This document shows positions 1 through 6,021 of a DNA stretch of 12,619 nt, in pieces. Origin of the DNA: Sulfolobaceae archaeon (GTDB lineage Archaea > Thermoproteota > Thermoprotei_A > Sulfolobales > Sulfolobaceae); NCBI GenBank assembly GCA_028277025.1, contig JAPYVG010000043.1:1-12619 (forward strand), read 5' to 3'. Position 1 is the first letter of the stretch. Every line of letters starts with the position of its first letter. The position numbers and the translations under genes were made by a program. The notes under the pieces are model-generated. The model did no database searches and had not been told where the DNA came from. It was given only the letters and a program-made list of their open reading frames with translations.

Positions 1-380
<380 letters not shown>

Positions 381-528
381 GTCAGGTTCTTCCAGAGAGT
401 AGCTTGTAGCATTATCTAGGCTTAGAACTCTACGATTCATTAAAGGTCTACGGAAACTGGCGACTGTATATAGGTGGTACCATAGCTAACTGGTTTACCC
501 TTCAAAGGATATTGTGTGTTTTATCGGA

Positions 529-536
529 TTAATAAA
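529..536. repeat. Left target-site duplication of the IS1-family element
   Basis: TTAATAAA directly abuts the outer end of the left inverted repeat and recurs at 1351-1358 after the right one. An 8-bp duplication fits the 8-9 bp made by IS1-family transposases. Confidence 0.9.
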
Positions 537-566
537 GAGTGTGGAGATAGTGTCGTCGTTAAGCTA
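537..566 (+). repeat. Left terminal inverted repeat of the IS1-family element
   Basis: It begins GAGTGTGGAGATAGTGTCGT and matches the reverse complement of 1321-1350 with one mismatch at 557. The last 8 bp overlap the end of the transposase gene. Confidence 0.92.
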
Positions 567-1293
567 CAAATTCTGGGATTAACCTTCTCTCCCATAAGAC
601 TAGGGCTATGGAGTACATCATGGTGCGAATGCTCCTATTTACTGCCTTCGTTGCTCTCTTGAATCTAACTAGCCTATCCCTTAATGAGGAATGAAAGGAC
701 TCGTTCGGGTTAACCGGCGAGACAACCGTGTGGTCTTTCAACCAGAAGTACAAGTTATAATCATCGCTCACCCATCTACCCTCGTCAGGTAAATACTTTT
801 TGACCTCAAGGAAAGTTCTCTCATCCCTATCCCCCACAGAGTAAATGAGGTAAACTCCCAGCTTCGTGCACACGTAACAAGTGAAAACCCACTTGTAAAA
901 AGCCCTAGCATTCTTGTACAAGTAAGTCCGCATCTCATCAACAACCTTAGCAACAACCTTACCCTTGACCAGCTCCCTAGCCCTACCCCACAACTCAACC
1001 AACTTCTCATACTTTTTCCTACCATACCGCTTAATCCAGGTGAAAACAGTACCAAGAGGTACGTTAAGCACCCTAGAAATAGCCCTCATACTCATACCAT
1101 TAGCATACATTCTCAAAGCCTCCTCCCTCAACTTCCTAGAATGATGGTGGTAAGTAGCATCACCCAAGAAGTACTTACCACAATCCCTACACAAATACCT
1201 CTGCCTACCCAAAGGCCTACCACACTTAACAACATGATGACTACCACAAGAGGGACAAGAAACGTCTTGCCTAAATACAGGCTTCCTACCCAT
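559..1293 (-). CDS. IS1-family transposase
   Basis: This DDE transposase cuts and joins the ends of the surrounding element. The 244-residue protein has an N-terminal zinc finger (C13, C16, C35, C38), a helix-turn-helix around residues 55-88 ending FTWIKRYG, and the catalytic region. D119 in VVDEMRTYLY, D177/D178 in WVSDDYNLY and E198 in NPNESFHSSLRDRL correspond to the acidic residues of IS1 InsB, and the segment after E198 is the conserved basic C-terminal helix. The ATG at 1293 was chosen because a TATA-like box lies 25 bp upstream and the protein then starts directly before the zinc finger. It fills the element, running into the left inverted repeat. It appears intact and likely active. 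Confidence 0.93.
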   Translation of the reverse strand: MGRKPVFRQDVSCPSCGSHHVVKCGRPLGRQRYLCRDCGKYFLGDATYHHHSRKLREEALRMYANGMSMRAISRVLNVPLGTVFTWIKRYGRKKYEKLVELWGRARELVKGKVVAKVVDEMRTYLYKNARAFYKWVFTCYVCTKLGVYLIYSVGDRDERTFLEVKKYLPDEGRWVSDDYNLYFWLKDHTVVSPVNPNESFHSSLRDRLVRFKRATKAVNRSIRTMMYSIALVLWERRLIPEFVA

Positions 1294-1311
1294 AAGTAAT
1301 ACTCGTTATAC

Positions 1312-1322
1312 AAATATAAATA
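1312..1322 (-). promoter_or_regulatory. TATA box of the IS1-family transposase
   Basis: On the minus strand this reads as TATTTATATTT-like sequence centred about 25 bp before the ATG at 1293, giving a leaderless transcript. It touches the inner edge of the right inverted repeat, so transposase binding to that end could repress its own promoter (inference). Confidence 0.55.
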
Positions 1323-1350
1323 GCTTAACAACGACACTATCTCCACACTC
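1321..1350 (-). repeat. Right terminal inverted repeat of the IS1-family element
   Basis: This is the reverse complement of 537-566 with one mismatch, and it ends exactly where the second copy of the target duplication begins. Confidence 0.92.
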
Positions 1351-1358
1351 TTAATAAA
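1351..1358. repeat. Right target-site duplication of the IS1-family element
   Basis: TTAATAAA, identical to 529-536 and adjacent to the outer end of the right inverted repeat. Confidence 0.9.
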
Positions 1359-1394
1359 ACAATTATGAGTTAAAAAGGCATAACTTCTTATAGG

Positions 1395-2252
1395 TTAAAT
1401 AAGTCTAGGAGTATACGAAATACCTACAGCATACAGACAGTATTCCTTACCGTTAATCCATACGTTTATCTCCATTGGTATCATCTGAGAGAATGTCCCA
1501 AGGTTATTCAATATCTCTTGCGAATTTACCACTTCATAAGTGAAATTACCTAGAAAAACAACTTTCGAAATGATTCCGTTTATTTCAACTTGTGTTACGT
1601 TAGGTGGTAATACTGCATAAATTGTATTATTTTTGGCGAAAACATAATCTCCTAAAGGTATACTAACATTAAAAGGTAAGCACAATGTAGTGTTTGTAAG
1701 AGAGGAATTAATTAAGAGTTTATATTCTCCAGGCGGTAATACTACTAAATGAGAGTATGCAAAGGGAGAAAATATAGATAAGTTCGTGTTGCAAACATAA
1801 TATATTATATACTTAAACCAAATCGTCTCACCAGGGTAAAACGTGAAGTTTTTGCCGAAAACGGTATATATTATTATTCCTAAAGGAAACGACGCGTAAG
1901 TTTTTCCGTTGTTTAAATCTAATATTTTTATGGTGAATGGAACTACCGGGATGGGTCCAATAATTGTGGAATTAGGTGAAAACAGATTGATAGTATGTAT
2001 TACAATGGGTTTTTGACCAACGTTAGTAAAGTTCACGAAGACATAGTATTCTCCGTCAAACCCCAAGGACACTTTCTCCTCTATTCCATTACGAGTATTT
2101 ACTAAGGGCTGTGTTTCCGTACTCTTCGCAGTTGTAGTAGTGCTTAAACTCTTCTGTACACTCTTTTCCGTCTTAATACCTATATAAAAATACAATAGAG
2201 AAGCTAAAATTACAAGAGTTAAAGTAATTAACGCTATAATAATTTTACGCAT
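1395..2252 (-). CDS. Membrane-anchored, sequon-rich extracellular protein, function unknown
   Basis: I do not recognise the family. The 285-residue protein starts with a short basic stretch and one hydrophobic segment (about residues 4-24), which is a signal anchor or uncleaved signal peptide. A Ser/Thr-rich spacer (about 37-48, STTTTAKSTETQ) follows, then a beta-rich domain of about 230 residues. Ten N-glycosylation sequons are visible (N74, N94, N135, N157, N182, N187, N195, N208, N218, N236) and only three cysteines follow the anchor. This is the composition of Sulfolobales proteins exposed outside the membrane. There is no C-terminal membrane segment. It stands alone, with its own TATA box giving a leaderless start at 2252. 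It lies just downstream of the IS1 insertion but is not interrupted by it. Confidence 0.8.
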   Translation of the reverse strand: MRKIIIALITLTLVILASLLYFYIGIKTEKSVQKSLSTTTTAKSTETQPLVNTRNGIEEKVSLGFDGEYYVFVNFTNVGQKPIVIHTINLFSPNSTIIGPIPVVPFTIKILDLNNGKTYASFPLGIIIYTVFGKNFTFYPGETIWFKYIIYYVCNTNLSIFSPFAYSHLVVLPPGEYKLLINSSLTNTTLCLPFNVSIPLGDYVFAKNNTIYAVLPPNVTQVEINGIISKVVFLGNFTYEVVNSQEILNNLGTFSQMIPMEINVWINGKEYCLYAVGISYTPRLI

Positions 2253-2271
2253 AAAGTCAAGTAACTCTGGG

Positions 2272-2281
2272 TTTTTATAAA
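2272..2281 (-). promoter_or_regulatory. TATA box for the 1395-2252 gene
   Basis: TTTATAAAAA on the minus strand is centred about 25 bp upstream of the ATG at 2252, the spacing of a leaderless Sulfolobales gene. Confidence 0.6.
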
Positions 2282-2403
2282 CCTTTTCGAAAGAAGAGGA
2301 AAAGCATCACTTCATTATCTAGAGAGACCTACTAATAGCATCGTAATTCTGGTTAACTATAACGTTGCCCGTAGTTTGCCAAATAAGAGCTAGGTGACCA
2401 AGA

Positions 2404-2593
2404 GGGGTCGGACTTTCATTGAGGTTTCATGAATTTGTATTCAACCTCTCGTCCTCATTCCCCTTGTCCGGCTCCCCATGCCGTCTACGGGAGCGGTAGT
2501 TAAACCACTCCCCTCGAGGACATGGGGAGCCTCATCGAACCCATCCTCCCCCTCACATTGCTCCTCGGGTTCATTGTAGGGCCCTCTTCTACA
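2404..2593 (-). ncRNA. Predicted structured RNA from repeat copy 1
   Basis: A TATA box (minus-strand GTTTATAAATTT, about 2613-2622) would start transcription near 2593 and read leftward, away from the TA cluster. The predicted RNA contains TGTAG/CTACA, GAACCC/GGGTTC, an 11-bp perfect stem GGCTCCCCATG (2521-2531) with CATGGGGAGCC (2470-2480), a 9-bp hairpin nested inside it, and a terminal GAGGTT/AACCTC hairpin. The same helices can form in copy 2. I recognise no known RNA family; SRP RNA, RNase P RNA and tRNA signatures are not apparent. Confidence 0.4.
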
Positions 2594-2703
2594 TGATAGT
2601 ATGTAACTACAAAATTTATAAACTTTCATGAGAAGAGCTAGGAATGTTTAATGATATTAAATGATATAAAATTCACGGTTTATCGGAAACTGTTGACGAC
2701 GGC
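2404..2703 (-). repeat. 300-bp structured repeat, copy 1 (inverted relative to copy 2)
   Basis: This block is the reverse complement of 11898-12197 over 300 bp with no net length change and about 17 mismatches by my count. Homology begins abruptly at GCCGTCGTCAACAG and ends at CCGACCCC. The first ~85 bp in sense orientation are AT-rich and carry a TATA box; the rest is a GC-rich folded core in an AT-rich neighbourhood. No transposase is inside. It could be a nonautonomous mobile element, the 3' tail of an IS200/IS605-type element, or a duplicated RNA gene. An open frame of 62 codons crosses it (2441-2629), but its ATG lies upstream of the TATA box. Confidence 0.85.
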
Positions 2704-2772
2704 ATGGATCTGGTTATACTTTTAGACTTTCCGCTTTATTAACCCTTCCTCTGTAAGTTTGACATTCTGTAG

Positions 2773-2779
2773 TTTTTTA
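2773..2779 (+). promoter_or_regulatory. TATA-like box for the PaREP1 gene
   Basis: TTTTTTA at 24-30 bp before the ATG at 2803 is the right distance for a leaderless transcript. The box is weak in sequence. Confidence 0.4.
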
Positions 2780-2802
2780 ATCTCTTTGGGAGATTTTAAC
2801 TT

Positions 2803-3276
2803 ATGGAGGAGTTAATAAAGTGGGCTGAGGAAAAGGGCATTGACGTCGAGGAGTTAATACTTTCAGCTTTGTCCCGTGTTGACCCTAAAGAGAGCATAAA
2901 GTTGAGAATTGAGTTGGCTGAGAAGTATATGGCTGAAGCCTTTAAGTATTTAGATAAGGGTGATGCGGTTCAAGCTTCTGAAAAGGCTTATAAAGCAGCA
3001 GAAGGGGTAGTTAAGGCCCTTTCAGAGAAGTTTAATTTACCTGAGTATCAGCAAGCCGTTAAGGAGGGTAGGTGGTATACTTATACGCTCGGTAAGGCTT
3101 CAAGTACTTTATCAACTAAGCTGGGTAATTGGGTATTGGACGGGTGGAGTAGTGCGTATTTCCTCCACGTGTGGGGCTTTCATGAAGCTAAGTTAACGAC
3201 TTCTGATATCACCTCATATTTAAATAGAGTTAAGGAAATGTTGGAAGAGGCTAAGAGGGTTTTAAACGAGAAGTAA
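2803..3276 (+). CDS. PaREP1 family protein
   Basis: PaREP1 (with PaREP8) is a helical family expanded in crenarchaea; its biochemical role is not established, although the helical layout resembles HEPN domains. The 157-residue protein shows the two family hallmarks: the helix KGDAVQASEKAYKAAE (residues 52-67), where pairs of small and acidic residues form the core, and the segment LHVWGFHEAKL (121-131) with H122 and H127. A short N-terminal helix (1-25) precedes a basic/acidic linker ESIKLRIELAEKY. The ATG at 2803 is the first in frame and has a TATA-like box 24-30 bp upstream. It is monocistronic, separated by 161 bp from the HEPN-MNT pair, with which it shares strand and general fold type. 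It is apparently intact. Confidence 0.82.
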   Translation: MEELIKWAEEKGIDVEELILSALSRVDPKESIKLRIELAEKYMAEAFKYLDKGDAVQASEKAYKAAEGVVKALSEKFNLPEYQQAVKEGRWYTYTLGKASSTLSTKLGNWVLDGWSSAYFLHVWGFHEAKLTTSDITSYLNRVKEMLEEAKRVLNEK

Positions 3277-3389
3277 TGGGTTTCAAGTGTCGAATTCAGA
3301 AAACTCTTGTGATTTAGAGGATTTCTCGCATGAACCTAACGACGAGTTAAAAACAAATTTCGTATGATTTATAAAAAATTGTTATCCAC

Positions 3390-3422
3390 ATCCTAAATAG
3401 GATAATGATTTATAAGTCCTAT
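3390..3422 (+). promoter_or_regulatory. TATA box with flanking inverted half-sites before the HEPN-MNT operon
   Basis: The TATA box ATTTATAA (3408-3415) lies 23-30 bp before the ATG at 3438. It is surrounded by related short arms: ATCCTA (3390-3395), TAGGAT (3398-3403, forming an inverted repeat with the first) and TCCTAT (3417-3422, inverted relative to ATAGGA at 3397-3402). A protein bound here would cover the TBP/TFB site, so this is a plausible autoregulatory operator for the operon. Confidence 0.45.
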
Positions 3423-3437
3423 ACAGTTTTATAAATT

Positions 3438-3806
3438 ATGGAGTTCTTAAAAAATAATGCACTAGATTTCTTAAATTACGCTAAGCTTCTACTACGTGAT
3501 GGTAGATATAATTTGGCATTATTTTCATTAGAGCAAGCATTGCAGCTAGGTCTAAAATACTACATTTCTAAATTAACGGGTTCTTTCCCAAAAACGCATG
3601 ACATAGTAGACTTATTGAAGAGAATTATAGAGCTTACGGAGAACAAGAAGCTTAAAGAGGCCTTAAACGCAGAAATCTCTACCTTAGATTTGTTAAAACA
3701 AGCTTATATTGCATCAAGATATTTACCTACTAATTATGATAAAGAGGCTGTTGAAAAAGCGTTAAACGTTGTAGAGGCGATATTTAATGAGCTGGGAATA
3801 TCTTAA
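3438..3806 (+). CDS. HEPN domain protein, partner of a nucleotidyltransferase
   Basis: HEPN proteins are four-helix-bundle proteins, many of them RNases that act as toxins beside a minimal nucleotidyltransferase antitoxin. This 122-residue protein has the pattern of the general HEPN family: a first helix with LFSLEQALQLGLKYYI (residues 28-43), the PKTHDIVDLL segment (51-60, H54), then LLKQAYIASRYLP (85-97). The canonical RX4-6H RNase motif is not visible; R94 in SRYLP has no following histidine, so it may be a non-nucleolytic member. The start is leaderless. The stop overlaps the next gene by 20 bp, implying translational coupling. Order HEPN then MNT on the same strand is a standard arrangement. 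Confidence 0.8.
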   Translation: MEFLKNNALDFLNYAKLLLRDGRYNLALFSLEQALQLGLKYYISKLTGSFPKTHDIVDLLKRIIELTENKKLKEALNAEISTLDLLKQAYIASRYLPTNYDKEAVEKALNVVEAIFNELGIS

Positions 3807-4131
3807 AAGGAAGTGGGATAAAAGGAAAGAATTCCTTAATAACGCTAGGCGTTACGTGAAGTTAATTAAAGAGGTCTGCGTTAAAAAGGTAGATCCCGAG
3901 TGTAGGGTAATACTTTTCGGCTCTGTTGCAAGGGGGGATTATAGAGATGATAGTGATGTAGACGTGCTAATAATCACTGATAAGGCTAAAAGTGTATGGG
4001 ATAAAGTAAACATTGAGGTCATTATCGAGAGGGAACTAAACATAGGAGATCCATTCGAATTCCATATAATAACAAAAAGTGAATATGAGAACTGGTACGA
4101 GAAATTCATAGACGTTTATGAGGAATTCTAG
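3787..4131 (+). CDS. Minimal nucleotidyltransferase (MNT), partner of the HEPN protein
   Basis: This belongs to the DNA polymerase beta-like nucleotidyltransferase superfamily, small stand-alone type, which modifies (AMPylates) or neutralises the HEPN partner in characterised pairs. The 114 residues contain the signature ILFGSVARGDYRDDSDVDVLI: G45-S46 bind the nucleotide phosphates and D57/D59 are the metal-binding acids. A third acid is probably E91 in DPFEFHI. An N-terminal helix rich in Lys/Arg (residues 5-35) precedes the core. The start ATG at 3787 lies inside the HEPN gene and overlaps it by 20 bp, so no separate promoter is expected. All visible active-site residues are intact. Confidence 0.88.
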   Translation: MSWEYLKRKWDKRKEFLNNARRYVKLIKEVCVKKVDPECRVILFGSVARGDYRDDSDVDVLIITDKAKSVWDKVNIEVIIERELNIGDPFEFHIITKSEYENWYEKFIDVYEEF

Positions 4132-4424
4132 TAAGTCTCGCGAATCCTATTCAACATAAAACCACCGTTGAGACCATCACGCATGGTGAGTCAAACGACC
4201 TCCATAACTTGGGTAAATTGAAATATCAGAAACATTTACTATCAGTTGAAAATTTTCTCATCGATTTTTAATACGCTCACAAAATGTAGCGGTGAGTACT
4301 TAAAATCGGTAAACATTAATGTAATACGCCTCCTACCTACAAATAAATAGAGATCGATTAATGTCTAGAATATATCTACTCAAGATCACGCTCAACTATA
4401 TATTAGCGAAAAATTTTTTGGTAG
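4132..4424. other. Intergenic stretch with one long hairpin
   Basis: No coding sequence is apparent here. The only structure I see is the dyad at 4262-4308, listed separately. The rest is AT-rich spacer after the HEPN-MNT operon. Confidence 0.5.
4262..4308. repeat. Two-part imperfect hairpin downstream of HEPN-MNT
   Basis: CGATTTTTAA (4262-4271) faces TTAAAATCG (4300-4308) with one unpaired T, and inside them CTCAC (4276-4280) faces GTGAG (4292-4296). Together they make a 47-nt imperfect dyad 130 bp after the MNT stop. It might be a regulatory or processing structure or a tiny palindromic repeat; no second copy is in the window. Confidence 0.4.
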
Positions 4425-4431
4425 ATTTATA
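4425..4431 (+). promoter_or_regulatory. TATA box before the transporter-like remnant
   Basis: ATTTATA lies 24-30 bp before the ATG at 4455. It has apparently survived although the gene it served is broken. Confidence 0.4.
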
Positions 4432-4454
4432 CATCATCCATTAGATGAACTTTT

Positions 4455-4626
4455 ATGAAAGATAAGATTATTTTTTCCATAAATATTATAAGATTTTCAT
4501 CATTAACAGCAATATGGACTTATACTGGAATAGCTTTTTTATAATTTTTATCATTTATCAACACTATTAGTTATTATATTTTACTCTCTTGGTTATCCCA
4601 TATTAGTAATATCCTACATTTTTTAG
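4455..4626 (+). pseudogene. Frameshifted N-terminal remnant of a membrane transporter-like protein
   Basis: From the ATG at 4455 the frame reads MKDKIIFSINIIRF... to a stop at 4542. Shifting one base in the T-run at 4535-4540 continues as FYNFYHLSTLLVIIFYSLGY to a stop at 4624. The joined product has two hydrophobic segments separated by a short loop, resembling the first helices of a major-facilitator permease; this is by look only and is uncertain. A TATA box (4425-4431) sits 24-30 bp before the ATG, exactly where a leaderless gene needs it, which supports a former real gene. The rest of the protein is absent. Confidence 0.4.
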
Positions 4627-4702
4627 GTATAATTTAAAATCAAATCACATATTGAACTAGATAAAAATCCGAGGTGCTTTTATAATATTTAAATATTGGT
4701 TT

Positions 4703-4728
4703 AGCTAGTTTAACTACAGTGAAGCTAG
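4703..4728. promoter_or_regulatory. Repeated AGCTAG motif before the AbrB antitoxin
   Basis: AGCTAG occurs at 4703-4708 and 4723-4728, exactly 20 bp (about two helical turns) apart, the second copy abutting the TTG start. A/T-rich TATA-like sequence (4679-4697) lies upstream. This may be the site by which the AbrB protein represses its own operon (inference). Confidence 0.3.
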
Positions 4729-4729
4729 C

Positions 4730-4999
4730 TTGACTCCAAAGGTGGAAGTTGGAAAGAAAGGTTATATAATTATTCCTAAGGATATTAGAGATCTTCTAGG
4801 CATAAAAGAAGGTGACAAGCTTATTCTTAACGTCTATGACGGTAAAATTATCCTTGAACCTGAGAGGAAGGTTGACATTAATGAGATCTTAAAAAGACTG
4901 GAAGAACATCATGCTAAAATATCCTCTTATGCAAAAAGCGCTAAATTAGGAGACTTATTTTATTCAAGCCTTGAGGAGGAATTCAATGATTTTTCTTGA
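4730..4999 (+). CDS. vapB: AbrB-type antitoxin (VapB-like)
   Basis: AbrB/SpoVT-type swapped-hairpin DNA-binding proteins act as antitoxins and autorepressors for PIN-domain toxins. Residues 3-44 carry the family pattern VEVGKKGYIIIPKDIRDLLGIKEGDKLIL, the beta-loop-beta element with the conserved IPKDIR turn. The C-terminal ~45 residues (RLEEHHAKISSYAKSAK...) are the expected toxin-binding tail. The only in-frame start after the stop at 4706 is TTG at 4730. The gene overlaps the downstream PIN reading frame by 14 bp, the usual antitoxin-toxin layout. The protein looks intact although its toxin is broken, so it could still act as a DNA-binding repressor or cross-neutralise another PIN toxin. 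Confidence 0.85.
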   Translation: MTPKVEVGKKGYIIIPKDIRDLLGIKEGDKLILNVYDGKIILEPERKVDINEILKRLEEHHAKISSYAKSAKLGDLFYSSLEEEFNDFS

Positions 5000-5375
5000 A
5001 GCAAACTTTATCATATACTAGAATTTAGGTGTCAAGGAAGTAGAAAATTTTTATATTAGAGTATTACAAGAAGATCGATTAGCTTTAGACCCATTAGTTA
5101 TAGATGAAGTAATTTATATTTCAAAGAAGAAATATAACGTTAACTTTAACGATACAATAAGTTTTCTAGATGAAGTTGTTTTACCCAATTCTCTAATCCT
5201 TCCTATAAGAAAAGAAGATTATGACAAGGCAAAAGAGTTAATACTACAATATAACCTAAAGCCCTCTGACGCGTTTCACGTCGCCATAATGTTAAATAAC
5301 TCAATCAGTAAAATTATAAGTGAAGATAAGGATTTTGATCGAATTAAAGAAATAGAGAGACTTTGGTTAAATTGA
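4986..5375 (+). pseudogene. vapC: PIN-domain toxin (VapC-like) interrupted by an amber codon
   Basis: The frame is open over 130 codons except for TAG at codon 12 (5019-5021). The start reads MIFLEANFIIY then stop, then NLGVKEVENFY. PIN features: E41 in VIDEV, D95 in PSDAFHVA, and D114/D116 in SEDKDFD. The first catalytic Asp, normally in FLDTN, is Glu (E5, FLEAN). PIN proteins are Mg-dependent RNases, and both changes should silence this one. No usable in-frame start is seen soon after the stop; the first Met is residue 102. No other frameshift occurs, so the damage is recent or the stop is tolerated. The 14-bp overlap with the intact AbrB gene fixes the original start. Confidence 0.82.
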
Positions 5376-5478
5376 GATAAACTTATCTGGGCATATCAAA
5401 TTAACGCTCAATTAACTATATAACTATAAGCTTTACCGTAATAACTCCAAGCGCCCTATTACCTAAGCATCTCATTAA

Positions 5479-5655
5479 TTAGTTATACGTTGGGGGAGCT
5501 TTTACTTCTATTCTTCTATTTCTATTATTTTGAGCTCTCAATACAAAATACTCTCTACCCGTAGCTCGCATAATCTTCTTCAAATTATGTGTCCATCTAA
5601 AGATTCTATTACAGTACTGATACTTAATCTTATTATTGCTTTTAATAATTTGCAA
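5479..5655 (-). pseudogene. Short basic coding remnant or small protein, unknown
   Basis: The minus-strand frame is open for 58 codons from a TTG at 5655; the first ATG is at 5571 (30 residues). It reads ...YCNRIFRWTHNLKKIMRATG and ends RRIEVKAPPTYN. The amino-acid mix, with Trp, Tyr, Pro and Arg in an AT-rich region, looks coding rather than random. No family is recognised with confidence. A TATA-like sequence lies directly beside the TTG, too close to serve it, so it is more likely a C-terminal fragment of a lost gene than a functional small protein. Confidence 0.35.
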
Positions 5656-6021
5656 ACATATTTATAGTTTAATCAAATCAACTTTCATCTAATACAAGCT
5701 CATGGATTTTAAGATTACTCGTTATAGTAAAATAATCATTTATAAGTTGTAAAAAGAGGCTCTTTAAAAAAGCTTTTATTTTAAAGATGAAAAGTCTTAA
5801 TGATCCTTGAATTACAGTTGTTAAAATGAAGGGGACAACCCTGGAGCTCTGGTGGAAAAACGGGCAGATGAAGGGGAAGGCTTATTTATAGGAACTCGCT
5901 TAAATATAGACTGAAAAATAGCCCCAAATTTAAGGATATTTATTCTTTTTGAGATGTGATAATAAAGACGATATAATAATGTGAATATAAATTAAAAATG
6001 GGAATTAAATATTCTAGTAAC
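5656..6021. other. Intergenic stretch with one dyad and one GC-rich patch
   Basis: No real gene is seen. A TATA-like box (5738-5746, plus strand) is followed by an inverted repeat AAAGAG-G-CTCTTT (5753-5765). At 5826-5891 a GC-rich patch holds a 21-codon frame (MKGTTLELWWKNGQMKGKAY...), with no TATA at the right distance; it may be a leftover of a lost element. The remainder is AT-rich. Confidence 0.35.

Larger units (their letters stand above)
537..1350 (-). mobile_element. Complete IS1-family insertion sequence, 814 bp
   Basis: The element is defined by 30-bp terminal inverted repeats (537-566 and 1321-1350, one mismatch) and an 8-bp direct target duplication TTAATAAA on both sides. It holds a single transposase gene on the minus strand. 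Unlike bacterial IS1, no programmed frameshift is needed: the zinc-finger/HTH part and the catalytic part are in one frame, as is usual for archaeal members. Intact ends, an intact gene and an intact target duplication argue for a recent insertion. Removing it restores an AT-rich intergenic stretch between the TnpB element and the 1395-2252 gene. Confidence 0.92.

Noticed and set aside
768..1346. Two minus-strand frames (768-1055, 1128-1346) inside the IS1-family element
   Set aside because: They are alternative-frame shadows of the transposase, which carries all the motifs. No second IS1 gene is needed here.
2441..2629. 62-codon frame in repeat copy 1 (and 69 codons at 11951-12160 in copy 2) as a small protein
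   Set aside because: The ATG overlaps the TATA box, so the transcript predicted from this promoter starts after it. Composition follows the GC-rich folded core. A protein-tail origin cannot be excluded, so it is described under the repeat rather than called a gene.
5782..5815. C/D-box small RNA (GATGA ... TTGA)
   Set aside because: The C and D boxes do not match consensus closely and no C'/D' pair is seen.
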